64,000 nucleotides of DNA, taken from Rhizobiales bacterium NRL2 (GTDB taxonomy: Bacteria > Pseudomonadota > Alphaproteobacteria > Minwuiales > Minwuiaceae). Both the position numbers and the translations under genes were made by a program. The stretch is from contig CP016093.1 in the NCBI GenBank assembly GCA_001664005.1, positions 1,991,001-2,055,000 of the forward strand. The letters are read 5' to 3'. The stretch's first letter is position 1. Each line of letters begins with the position of its first letter. Below, piece after piece: positions 26,401-33,855 of the stretch. Below the pieces are notes generated by a model that was not told where the DNA came from, did no database searches, and saw nothing but the letters and a program-made list of their open reading frames with translations.

Positions 26401-27639
26401 AGCACCTTCGGCTTCTCCAATCGTGACGCCTTTGCGGATGTGGCGTTCGATATTCCTCAGGCCGAAGGCTTCACCCAGACGGCCGATCAGGCGATTGCGA
26501 TCACTTTCGAGGGCGGGACGCTGACCATCGGCGGTAGCGTCACCTTCACCTACTTCACCAGCCTCGACTCCGATCTGCAGGGTTCCATCGACGCCATCAC
26601 GTCCCAGTTCGACGACACCATCGTCGAACAGGCCAATGGCGGCACCGACACGATCCAGAGTTCCATCGGCGTTTCGATGGACGACAATATCGAGGTGCTG
26701 GAACTGGTCGGGACCGACAATATCGACGGCGTCGGCAATGCGTCCGACAACACCATGTCGGGCAATACCGGCAACAACGTGCTCCAGGGCGCGGGCGGCA
26801 ACGACACGATCTTCGGCGACGAGGGCAGCGACAATCTGCAAGGCGGCGATGGCGATGACAGCCTCTCCGGCGGCGGCGGCAACGATACGCTGCAGGGCGG
26901 CGCCGGCGGCGATGCCCTCTCCGGCGGCGCCAACATCGACCGCGCCGTCTATACCGGCAGCGAGGACAACTTTGACGTCCTCTTCGCCAATGACGGCAGC
27001 AACTCGGTCCTGACCGACACCGTCGGCGGCGAAGGCGCTGATACCCTCTCCAACGACATCGAGGAGATCCAGTTTGTCGATGCGATCTTCGCGATCCAGA
27101 TCGGCACCTCGGGCAATGACGCCTTGACCGGCGGCGCATCGGCGGACGTGCTGGCAGGTGTGGACGGCGACGACACGCTGACGGGCAATGCCGGCGACGA
27201 CTTCCTGGTCGGCGGCAACGGCAATGACTCGATCGTCGGTGGCGACGGTGCGGACGACCTGATCGGCGGCGCGGGTGTGGACACCATGACCGGCGGCGCG
27301 GGCGGCGACTTCTTCCAGTACGAGGCGGCCGCCGATGGTGTGGCCGTCGGGGCGGACGTCACTGTCGGACAGGCGGAGGTGTCGGTGGACCTGGTGACCG
27401 ACTTCCAGACGGGCGTCGACCGCTTCGAGTTTTCGGGCGCCGACTTCACGACGAACAACCTGGCCTTCAGCGACGGCGCCTATGACGGCACGAACTCGGG
27501 TCTGGAGTCGGGCGAGACCTTCGTCTTCGACGGCACCCACCTGATCCACGACGCGGACGTGAACGTGGCAGGCTACACGGTGATCGCGGAGGTCCAGGGC
27601 GATGCCGTGGCCGCCGCCGACATCAATCTCGCGGCCTGA
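23416..27639 (+). CDS. Large secreted protein with FecR domain and RTX repeats
   Basis: The 1407-residue protein has several parts. Residues 1-105 contain ADFVRAGSDLILQGKDG, typical of RTX adhesin N-termini. A FecR-like domain follows at about 110-225 (AVDGVVVATRTDGSRVEL to TIGIRGTYV), then an acidic Gly/Asp/Pro linker (309-396). Calcium-binding nonapeptides (GGxGxDxL type) run from 399-745 and 1112-1305. Between them, 765-1055 is a beta-rich module without RTX repeats. It probably leaves the cell by type I secretion, but no such genes are nearby. The ATG at 23416 follows GGAG. Confidence 0.9.
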   Translation: MTRQFHRTTFGEEAPQGQFAEVLNAAGQNALVIDHGALLLTADFVRAGSDLILQGKDGTKILIVDFFGTETPPDLYTLNGAQIAGHLAELLAGPRAGGLAQLGAGLGNPIGVVEAVDGVVVATRTDGSRVELSAGDPVYQDDVIETAAGGACGLRFNDDTTFSIGQDARMVIDDFVYDPSAGTGSAVMNVLQGSFSFVSGQVAQSGDDALQVKTPVLTIGIRGTYVTGQGAQEGEESEVVNLPDDNGQTGSVFVSNQASSVLLTQAYEGTSTSSQFQSLSVPRIYSPQEVNQKYGNALDFLPPTSGVQRGQQDDDGGDDDREDGGAPDGGGGGDAKLNVSGADEAAGDEESGDGEEFENLVQNANKATTGSGSGTKASTAPPPPPPDDNDDEEVVAGNNNNVGTAGNDTLTGTPGNDNIDALDGNDTVDSQAGNDTVQGGNGNDNLTGGDGNDQIEGSAGNDTIFGGSGNDVINAGDGDDTFDGGPGDDTIDGGAGSDTASFTYGGGTGAVVNLADGTATDEFGDSDSLTGVENVEGSAFNDSITGSAVGNVLAGGGGNDVINGAGGDDTLRGGAGVDTLNGGIGTDIADYSQAAGAAIVDLGAGTASNDGDGGSDSLVDVENVVGSGFDDAITGDGGANVLNGGAGDDTLVGGAGADSMDGGDGTDLVEYSGEAQGVAVDLTAGTATDGGGATDALTGIENATGTAFGDSLRGDAEANVLSGGAGNDTLNGEGGADTLIGGDGDDLYQIGDVSGAGERGGVEGGESLDFGTLAVQSATVDDDIFLEGTFLSVGISGGGSFGTASSAPAGFHPVFNGNGIGMNVDDDGFDIGNDPLTGDFFLPGTPEESFTIGIDIGGNESNFSNAERVGTFQVNQNVSVADLSSGTTLSARWTGTTSDGQVEVQQVVSFTENDKFFRNTVTLTNVGNTVIDNVRYMRSFDPDQDADLNSSFTTVNDIVNQPGDGGNDNLAIVSATGQISDVPIFFLADDARARVSTFGFSNRDAFADVAFDIPQAEGFTQTADQAIAITFEGGTLTIGGSVTFTYFTSLDSDLQGSIDAITSQFDDTIVEQANGGTDTIQSSIGVSMDDNIEVLELVGTDNIDGVGNASDNTMSGNTGNNVLQGAGGNDTIFGDEGSDNLQGGDGDDSLSGGGGNDTLQGGAGGDALSGGANIDRAVYTGSEDNFDVLFANDGSNSVLTDTVGGEGADTLSNDIEEIQFVDAIFAIQIGTSGNDALTGGASADVLAGVDGDDTLTGNAGDDFLVGGNGNDSIVGGDGADDLIGGAGVDTMTGGAGGDFFQYEAAADGVAVGADVTVGQAEVSVDLVTDFQTGVDRFEFSGADFTTNNLAFSDGAYDGTNSGLESGETFVFDGTHLIHDADVNVAGYTVIAEVQGDAVAAADINLAA

Positions 27640-27662
27640 CTGCGGCCTCGAGACGAACGGCA

Positions 27663-27701
27663 AAGGGGAGGGCCCTTGATGGGGCCATCCCCTTGTTTTT
27701 T
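27663..27701 (+). terminator. Terminator after the RTX gene
   Basis: AAGGGGA and GGCCC pair with GGGCC and TCCCCTT around TTGAT, followed by GTTTTTT. It begins 24 bases after the RTX stop. The convergent crotonase gene ends 24 bases beyond it, so it may serve both. Confidence 0.85.
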
Positions 27702-27724
27702 CCGTGGACTCGTGTGGCCGGGAC

Positions 27725-28519
27725 TCAGCGCCCCTTGAAGACCGGCGTCCGCTTTTCGACGAAAGCCTGTGCTGCCGCCTTGTGGTCCTCGGTCTGGCCG
27801 GCGAGGGTGTGGTGCAGCGCCTCCATGTCGAAGCAGCGCGCCAGCGGTTCGTTCTCCGCGGCGTTCATGTTGCGCTTCATGTAGGCGAAGGCGACCGAGG
27901 GGCCGGAGGCCAGACGCTGCGCCAGCTCCATCGTCGCCTTTTCCAGTTCGCCGTCGGGCACGACCCAGTTGACGATGCCGAGGGCCATCGCCTGTCCGGC
28001 GTCCAGCTTCTCGGCAGTGAAATAGAGCTCGCGCGCCCTCGCCGTGCCGACAAGGTGGCTCAGGAAATAGCTGCCGCCGAAGTCGCCCGAATAGCCGACA
28101 TTGGCGAAGGCCGTGGTGAACTTCAGCGTGTCCGAGGCAATGCGCAGATCGCAGGCGAGCGCGATCGACATGCCGGCGCCGGCAAGGGGGCCGCGCACCA
28201 TGGCGATGGTCGGCTTGGGCATCTCGTGCAGCAGCCTCGAGATCTCCATCTTCTCGCGCAGCGCATTGGCCTTGCCCTGGATCGAGTCGTCGGCGAACTC
28301 CTTGCCCTCGGCCATGGACTTGACGTCACCGCCGGCGCAGAAGCCGCGGCCCGCGCCGGTGATCACCACGCAGCGAACCTCCGGGTCCGCCGCGAAGGCG
28401 CGGGCGTTGGCGACCAGCGCGTCCAGCATCTCGCCCGACAGCGCGTTCAGGCGATCCGGCCGGTTCATGGTCATGACGGCGACGCCGCCCTTCCTCTCGA
28501 TCAGCAGATGATCGGTCAT
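27725..28519 (-). CDS. Enoyl-CoA hydratase/isomerase family protein
   Basis: This 264-residue crotonase has ITGAGRGFCAGGDVKSM and GPLAGAGMSIALACDL. YSGDFGGSYFLSHL carries an aspartate where hydratases have Glu, a pattern seen in isomerases and in some ring-cleavage homologues, so an isomerase role is as likely as hydration. It is 28 bases downstream of the VOC gene in the same direction. It converges with the RTX gene at a shared terminator. Confidence 0.92.
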   Translation of the reverse strand: MTDHLLIERKGGVAVMTMNRPDRLNALSGEMLDALVANARAFAADPEVRCVVITGAGRGFCAGGDVKSMAEGKEFADDSIQGKANALREKMEISRLLHEMPKPTIAMVRGPLAGAGMSIALACDLRIASDTLKFTTAFANVGYSGDFGGSYFLSHLVGTARARELYFTAEKLDAGQAMALGIVNWVVPDGELEKATMELAQRLASGPSVAFAYMKRNMNAAENEPLARCFDMEALHHTLAGQTEDHKAAAQAFVEKRTPVFKGR

Positions 28520-28547
28520 CCCAGATTCCCTCTGTTCCTCGTTGCGT

Positions 28548-29342
28548 TCAGCCGGCGTGCTTCAGATTGAAGCGTACCTGCATCAGGTCGAACCAGCCGA
28601 TGCCGTCTCCGGCGGAGCCGCGCGGCAGGCCCCGCGCGCCGGCGCGTTTCAGCGCCTCGCCGCCGTCGGTCATCTCGAAATCGAGCGCGCGAATGCCGGG
28701 TTGCTCATTGTCGTCGGTCCGGCGGAAGCGGAGCTGGTCGCCGTCGCCGGTTTCGATGTCGAATCCGCCTTCGTCGACCGCACGGGCCGGCAGCTCCAGC
28801 AGCGCCGACCAGGTGGAGGCCTGGCGCGCCGGATCGGGGTGAGCCATCTCCAGACCCGTCATGCGGCGGGTCAGGGACGTGTCGACATGGTCCTTCCATG
28901 CCGGCCCGGCCCATTTCCAGTAAGCGTATTCCTCGTTCACGTCCGGCGCGTCGTCGAAGCTGTCGACCGAGACGATGGCGCCGCCCATGTCGACGGGATG
29001 GAAGTGCGTGGCGCAGGTGCCCGTCTCGTCATGGCGCCAGACGGCGCGGATACCCAGCTTGTCGGCGCGCGCGCGGGCGCCGGACGCGTCAGGGCACTGG
29101 AAGATGGCCATGTAGCCGCAGTCGCCGCCGCGGCGGTCCATGTAACGCCCGGCGGCGGTATCGTCCCTGGTCGGCGCGACGATCTCCAGGAAGTTGCCGC
29201 CGACGGGAATGACCGCATTGTGCAGCCCGAACTCGCCGACGCCGGGATCGCGGTAGCCGGTTTCCAGGCCCAGCACATCCAGAAGGGCGTCTTCCGTGGG
29301 CGCCAGATCCCGCGCCGCGAAGGCGATCTGTCTCAGTCTCAT
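28548..29342 (-). CDS. VOC-family (glyoxalase-like) protein
   Basis: The 264-residue protein opens MRLRQIAFAARDL and has two vicinal-oxygen-chelate-like halves: GLHNAVIPVGGNFLEIVAP in the first and FHPVDMGGAIVSVDSFDD in the middle. The family includes metal-dependent lyases, dioxygenases and epimerases; the reaction here cannot be assigned. The ATG at 29342 follows GGGGAGGA. It is co-oriented with the crotonase gene 28 bases downstream, which suggests a shared pathway. Confidence 0.8.
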   Translation of the reverse strand: MRLRQIAFAARDLAPTEDALLDVLGLETGYRDPGVGEFGLHNAVIPVGGNFLEIVAPTRDDTAAGRYMDRRGGDCGYMAIFQCPDASGARARADKLGIRAVWRHDETGTCATHFHPVDMGGAIVSVDSFDDAPDVNEEYAYWKWAGPAWKDHVDTSLTRRMTGLEMAHPDPARQASTWSALLELPARAVDEGGFDIETGDGDQLRFRRTDDNEQPGIRALDFEMTDGGEALKRAGARGLPRGSAGDGIGWFDLMQVRFNLKHAG

Positions 29343-29401
29343 GTCCGGTCCTCCCCATTGTTCTCGCCGGGCCGGACGCATCTTGCGCCATTTCGCCCGC
29401 C

Positions 29402-29441
29402 GTCAAAAGAGAACGCGGCCGGAGATTGCTCTCCGGCCGCG
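29402..29441 (-). terminator. Terminator after the LLM gene
   Basis: A perfect 12-base-pair stem (29414-29425 with 29430-29441) closes on a TTGC loop. On the minus strand it is followed by TTCTCTTTT. It lies about 65 bases after the stop of the LLM gene at 29507-30601 and before the VOC gene. Confidence 0.75.
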
Positions 29442-29506
29442 CGTCCTCCCCGGACAAGGCCTCCTCCCCAGTCGGCCCAGCGGAAGCTGTGTGGGTCCCG
29501 GCGCCC

Positions 29507-30601
29507 TCAGGCGGCGTTCTTGAGCCGCTCTGCGGCGGGACCGATCTTCTTGAGTTCCGGCATGACCTTTTCCGCGAACAGCGTCGCGTTCCGCACCGAT
29601 TCCTCGTGCGGCATGCCGGCGTAGGAAAAGACGCCGTTGAACCCGTCAGCGCCGATCATGTCGGCGGTCTTGACGATCTTTTCGTAGCACATCTCTGGCG
29701 TGCCCCAGACCTGCAGGTTCATGAAGAACTCCGTGGCCCCGTCGGGGCCGGCCTTGAGCAGGTTCTCGCGGAACTTGGCGTAGTACTCGTAGCCCTTCAT
29801 GTTCTGCATGTGCTCGCCGTCGAACTGGTAATGGTCCATGACCGTCTTCCAGTAGCCGCCGATGTACTGCAGCGCCTGCTCGTAGGCGCGGTCGGGGTTT
29901 TCGTCGCAGAACACCCAGCCACCGGCGATGGGGGCGGGGGCGTCCTCGCCGTTCACCTCGCGGAAGATCGTCCGGTACTCGTCCAGTTCGGTCTTCACGT
30001 GGGCCCAGGGCTTCTGCGGGATGATCAGGATACCGACGCCGAGCCGGGCCATGATGCGCGCCGATTCCGGGCTGACCGCGGCGGCGTAGGTGCGGCCCTT
30101 GAAGCTCTTGAACGGGTTGGGCCGGATCTCGACTTCGGGCTGCTTGTAGTGCTTGCCGTCATAGCTGGCCTTGCCGGTCTCGAGCGCGTCCAGCACCATC
30201 TCGGCAGCTTCGACGAAGCGTTCGCGGCTCTCGCCCATGTCCAGGCGGAAGCCGTCGAACTCCACCTTGCCGGCGCCGCGGCCGATCCCGAGGATCATGC
30301 GGCCGCCCGACATGTTGTCGAGCATCGAGATCTGTTCGGCGGCGCGCAGCGGATCGTGCCAGGGCAGCACGACGACCATGGAGCCGATGCCGATCGTTTT
30401 GGAGTGGCCGGCCATGTAGCTCAGGAACATGGTCGGGTCGGGACACATGGTGTAGTCGGTGAAATGGTGCTCGACCGTCCAGACGGAATCGAAACCCAGG
30501 GGCTCCGCCATCTCCGCCAGCGCCATGTCGGCGCGATAGACGTCGTTGTCGCTGCGCTCCTTTCCGGGATTCTGGAAAATCACGCCCATGCCGACCTGCA
30601 T
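29507..30601 (-). CDS. LLM-class flavin-dependent oxidoreductase
   Basis: The second luciferase-like protein of the window (364 residues) starts MQVGMGVIFQNPGK and has the family segments WTVEHHFTDY, GGRMILGIGRGAGKVEFDG and a C-terminal barrel end. It is related to but clearly distinct from the protein at 19510-20745. The substrate is unknown; FMNH2 and oxygen are expected. It is transcribed alone and ends at a strong terminator. An AT-rich region lies further upstream, beyond an unknown gene. Confidence 0.92.
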   Translation of the reverse strand: MQVGMGVIFQNPGKERSDNDVYRADMALAEMAEPLGFDSVWTVEHHFTDYTMCPDPTMFLSYMAGHSKTIGIGSMVVVLPWHDPLRAAEQISMLDNMSGGRMILGIGRGAGKVEFDGFRLDMGESRERFVEAAEMVLDALETGKASYDGKHYKQPEVEIRPNPFKSFKGRTYAAAVSPESARIMARLGVGILIIPQKPWAHVKTELDEYRTIFREVNGEDAPAPIAGGWVFCDENPDRAYEQALQYIGGYWKTVMDHYQFDGEHMQNMKGYEYYAKFRENLLKAGPDGATEFFMNLQVWGTPEMCYEKIVKTADMIGADGFNGVFSYAGMPHEESVRNATLFAEKVMPELKKIGPAAERLKNAA

Positions 30602-30742
30602 GCGTCTCTACTCCCTGGTTTTTGATCGTTACTGTTGAGTAGAGCATGCTTGATCATGGGAAGATCGTCAAGCCGCCGGAAGCCGGATGGCGTTGCATGG
30701 GTCGGCTGTGGAAAATGCGCTGGCCGCGGCGGGGCCGCTGCG

Positions 30743-31120
30743 TCAGATGCGGATGGTGCGGGTCTCGGACCAGAGAAAACCGCGCCGGCGCGGCAGGGCG
30801 TTGCGGTCCAGAGAGTCCCGGTAGGCGAGGGTGGCGTCGGTCGCCGCATCGGCCCGCGCCGGAACGCCGGCCTCGCCCTGGGCGATGCGCTGAACCTCGA
30901 AAAGCAGTGCCGTCTGGTGGATCGAACGGGGGGCGACCGTGACGTTCATCAGCGCCTCGGCGAAGCCGACGGGATCCTCCTGGGCGGCCGGACCGCGCGG
31001 CGGGGGCGGCAACTGCCAGCCGCGCGCCTCGAATACGCCATCGACCGCCTGCGGCTCTTCACGGGCCGGTGCGCGCGGGCCCCGGAGGGCGAGGGGATAT
31101 GAGCCACCTTCGATGCGCAT
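30743..31120 (-). CDS. Hypothetical protein with CtrA half-site upstream
   Basis: I do not recognise this 125-residue protein. It is proline- and arginine-rich at the start (MRIEGGSYPLALRG), with a central predicted helix (SIHQTALLFEVQRIAQGE), and no signal or membrane segment. The ATG at 31120 is chosen over a TTG at 31141; neither has a clear ribosome-binding site. An AT-rich intergenic region with a perfect CtrA extended half-site lies about 80 bases upstream, so cell-cycle control is possible. Confidence 0.5.
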   Translation of the reverse strand: MRIEGGSYPLALRGPRAPAREEPQAVDGVFEARGWQLPPPPRGPAAQEDPVGFAEALMNVTVAPRSIHQTALLFEVQRIAQGEAGVPARADAATDATLAYRDSLDRNALPRRRGFLWSETRTIRI

Positions 31121-31245
31121 GGTGGTAAGAAGATAAGCCAAATATTATGGTAAATAAAGTGTAAAAGATAAAATTGTCGGCAATTTTGGCCGATTTCTTC
31201 TGTTAACCATAAATATTAAACAAGATGAACGCCGCGTCGGCGACG
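31121..31245. other. AT-rich intergenic segment with CtrA half-site
   Basis: These 125 bases between the hypothetical gene and the MetE-like stop are far richer in A and T than the surroundings. TTAACCAT, the extended CtrA half-site, is at 31204-31211; a second TTAA lies nine rather than seven bases away. I see no gene or terminator in it. It probably holds the promoter of the hypothetical gene. Confidence 0.4.
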
Positions 31246-32265
31246 TCATTCACCACGCAGCAGACGTGCGCCGGCGACCAGGACGGACGCCTTCTGGCGT
31301 GCGATATAGCGGGGCAGGGCGGAGAATCCGCAGTCGGAGGTCGCGCTGAGGCGTGCCATCGGCACGTGACGCAGCACCGTCTCCAGCCGCCGGGCGACAT
31401 CCTCCGGCCTCTCCAGGTGGAAATTCTTCACGTCCACGACGCCGGCGGCGATCTCGAAGCGGTCCTGCAGGTCGGCCAGCAATTCGACTTCCGCCATTTC
31501 CCGGTTGGCGAACTCGAGCACGAGCTGGTCGGCGTCCAGCGCGGTCATCGCGTCCATCAGCCGCCCGAAGCGCCGGTCCGCGAACGGCCGGCCGGCGTTG
31601 TTGCCGAAACAGACATGCACCGCCCTGTAGCCGTCGAAGGCCGCGAGCACGCGGTTGATCGCCTCCGCACCCTCCTGATGCGTGAGCCCGAGCGGCGGAT
31701 GCGGCAGTGCCGGTTCGTCGAGTTGGAAGATGTCCGCTCCGGCGGCCGACAAAGCTCCGATCTCGGCGGTCAGGATCGCCACGATCTCGTCCAGCACCGC
31801 CGCGGCATCGCGGGGCCCCGGATCGATGCGCATGGCGAAGGTCAGCGGGCCGGGCAGGGCCATCTTCACCGGCCGCCCGCCCGCAATGTCCTTCAGGAAG
31901 GCGAGTTCGGCGCCGAGGCCGAGCCCGTCGGGCGCGGCGATCCGCTCGCCCGCGACGAACCCCGGCGCCTGATCGTAGCCGGCGATGCCGAGCCGCCGCG
32001 TCGCCGGTACGCGGGTCAGGCCCTCCATGTGCTGGAACATCTCGTAGACGAAACGCTGGCGGCGGACTTCACCGTCGGAGATCACGTCGAAGCCGGCCTC
32101 GATCTGGTCCTGCACCACCACGCGCACGGCGTCGTTGGTGGCTTCTTCCATGTCGTGGGGCCCGAGCACGCCTTCGCGGGCCTGACGCTGGGCGACGATG
32201 AACCAGCCCGGCACGGCGTAGGAGCCGACGCCGATCGCGGGCAGTTCGGGCACACCGGGGATCAC
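31246..32265 (-). CDS. MetE-like cobalamin-independent methionine synthase core protein
   Basis: The 339-residue protein is a stand-alone C-terminal barrel of the MetE family; the N-terminal half of MetE is absent. Candidate zinc ligands are His217 and Cys219 (HVCFGNN), Glu251 and Cys312 (SDCGFS). It is too short for normal MetE, so the methyl donor and acceptor may differ. It is the last gene of a five-gene operon and its start overlaps the ubiA stop by four bases. Confidence 0.85.
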   Translation of the reverse strand: MIPGVPELPAIGVGSYAVPGWFIVAQRQAREGVLGPHDMEEATNDAVRVVVQDQIEAGFDVISDGEVRRQRFVYEMFQHMEGLTRVPATRRLGIAGYDQAPGFVAGERIAAPDGLGLGAELAFLKDIAGGRPVKMALPGPLTFAMRIDPGPRDAAAVLDEIVAILTAEIGALSAAGADIFQLDEPALPHPPLGLTHQEGAEAINRVLAAFDGYRAVHVCFGNNAGRPFADRRFGRLMDAMTALDADQLVLEFANREMAEVELLADLQDRFEIAAGVVDVKNFHLERPEDVARRLETVLRHVPMARLSATSDCGFSALPRYIARQKASVLVAGARLLRGE

Positions 32266-33173
32266 GCCGCCAGTCCCCCGACGATCAGCGCGGCCATCAT
32301 CACCGCACCCAGCAGGATGTTCGACTTGAACTTCCGGAGACAGTCGTCGCGGTCGTCGAGGAGCACCCGGGTCACCTGCCAGGCGAACTGGCCGATCACC
32401 AGCGCGAAGGGGAGCAGGAACCAGTGGGAAAAGCCGGCCTCCCGCGCCGCCAGCCCCCAGAACACGACGGCGCCGACATAGAACACGGCCAGCGCCGGCC
32501 GCGTCCTGCTGCCGAGCTTCAGGGCCGAGGACTTGACCCCGATCAGGGCATCGTCCTCCTTGTCCTGGTGCGCGTAGATGGTGTCATAGCCGAGCGTCCA
32601 GAAGATGCCGCCCACATAGAGGAACACCGGCGCGAGGCCGAGTTCGCCGCTGGCCGCCGCCCAGCCCATCAGCGCGCCCCAGTTGAAGGTGAGGCCCAGC
32701 CAGATCTGCGGCCAGTAGGTGACGCGCTTCATGAACGGATAAATTGCGACCAGCCCCAGCGAGCCGACGCCCAGCCAGATCGCCAGGGGGGAGAGCTGCA
32801 GCAGGATCGCGAGGCCGACGAGGCAGAGCGCGCCCATCCAGATGGCCGCACCTGTCACGCTGATCTGGCCCGACGGAATGGGACGGTGCCGGGTGCGCTC
32901 CACACGTCCGTCGAAGTTCCGGTCGGCGATGTCGTTGATGGTGCAGCCCGCACCGCGCATCACCACGGCGCCGACGCCGAAGAGGACGAACAGCCGGAGC
33001 GTTTCCAGGTCGAGCACCGGCCGCGCCAGCCAGATCGACCACCAGCAGGGCCAGAGCAGCAGCCAGGTACCGACCGGCCGGTCGAAGCGCGCCAGTTTCA
33101 GATAGGGCTTGGCCCAGTCCGGCGCGTGCCGGTCGACCCAGTTGTCGGCGCGTGCGTCGGCAATGACACTCAT
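32262..33173 (-). CDS. ubiA: 4-hydroxybenzoate octaprenyltransferase
   Basis: This integral-membrane enzyme attaches the polyprenyl tail to 4-hydroxybenzoate in ubiquinone synthesis. The 303 residues include the two aspartate-rich Mg-diphosphate motifs, NDIADRNFDGRVERT and YDTIYAHQDKEDD, and about eight hydrophobic segments. Length and motifs are typical of proteobacterial UbiA. It overlaps its neighbours by four bases at both ends, so it is translated with the methyltransferase and the MetE-like gene. Confidence 0.95.
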   Translation of the reverse strand: MSVIADARADNWVDRHAPDWAKPYLKLARFDRPVGTWLLLWPCWWSIWLARPVLDLETLRLFVLFGVGAVVMRGAGCTINDIADRNFDGRVERTRHRPIPSGQISVTGAAIWMGALCLVGLAILLQLSPLAIWLGVGSLGLVAIYPFMKRVTYWPQIWLGLTFNWGALMGWAAASGELGLAPVFLYVGGIFWTLGYDTIYAHQDKEDDALIGVKSSALKLGSRTRPALAVFYVGAVVFWGLAAREAGFSHWFLLPFALVIGQFAWQVTRVLLDDRDDCLRKFKSNILLGAVMMAALIVGGLAA

Positions 33174-33829
33174 TGAACAAACCGCCAGACATCCGTGGAA
33201 CGGACATCATTGTCTTCCAGTTCGCGCGTCGTTGGAACCGCGTAGTGGGCCAGTTTCTCCAGGCCGGATTTCGGCCGGAAGCTGCGCCCGGGGTCGCCCA
33301 TCAGGACCGGCATGCCGCCGGCGCTGAGCTGGCGGAACCAAGCCTCGACGCGCCCGCTCGTCGGCTGTTCGTAACAGATGTCGGCGGCGAGCACGAGATC
33401 GAAGCCGGCGAGCGGGTCGCCGACGATGTCGGCCTCCATGACGTCGATGGCGACGCCGTTCGCCTCGGCGTTGAGCCGCATGGCGGCATGGCTGAAGGGG
33501 TCGATATCGTTGGCGGCGACAGTGGAGGCGCCGGCCATGGCGGCGGCGATGGCGACCAGGCCCGATCCGGCGGCGAAGTCGATCACCCGCCTGCCGGCGA
33601 CGGCCTCCGGATTGTCCAGAACATAGCGCGCCAGCGCCTGACCCCCGGCCCAGGCGAAGGCCCAGTAGGGCGGCGGCAGTCCGGCTTCGGCCATGGCCTC
33701 CTCGGTCATCTGCCAGAGTGGCAGGGCCTCGGTTGCGAGGTGCAGTTCTATTTCCGGCACCAGGGGCGTGGGCAGAAGCGCGGTGTTGGCCCGCACGAAG
33801 CGGTCCCGGTCGGCGATATCGAGGCTCAT
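33170..33829 (-). CDS. Class I methyltransferase, ETFB lysine methyltransferase-like
   Basis: The 219-residue SAM-dependent methyltransferase has motif I (VIDFAAGSGLVAIAA), the acidic motif ANDIDPF, and the family features PPPYWAFAWAGGQALARY and LEDNDVRSTDVWRF. These match the METTL20-type enzymes that trimethylate lysines of the electron-transfer flavoprotein beta subunit. The gene is followed by ubiA with a four-base overlap, which would link ETF with quinone supply. Substrate identity is inferred from family resemblance. Confidence 0.8.
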   Translation of the reverse strand: MSLDIADRDRFVRANTALLPTPLVPEIELHLATEALPLWQMTEEAMAEAGLPPPYWAFAWAGGQALARYVLDNPEAVAGRRVIDFAAGSGLVAIAAAMAGASTVAANDIDPFSHAAMRLNAEANGVAIDVMEADIVGDPLAGFDLVLAADICYEQPTSGRVEAWFRQLSAGGMPVLMGDPGRSFRPKSGLEKLAHYAVPTTRELEDNDVRSTDVWRFVQ

Positions 33830-33855
33830 GGCGTCCGCAGCGTCGTCGCCATGTT

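Noticed and set aside
24610-27330. Tandem DNA repeats or CRISPR-like array
   Set aside because: The periodicity comes from codons of the RTX nonapeptides within one intact reading frame; there are no spacers or constant repeats.
31203-31220. Full CtrA box in the AT-rich gap
   Set aside because: The two TTAA half-sites are nine, not seven, bases apart; only the TTAACCAT half-site was kept.
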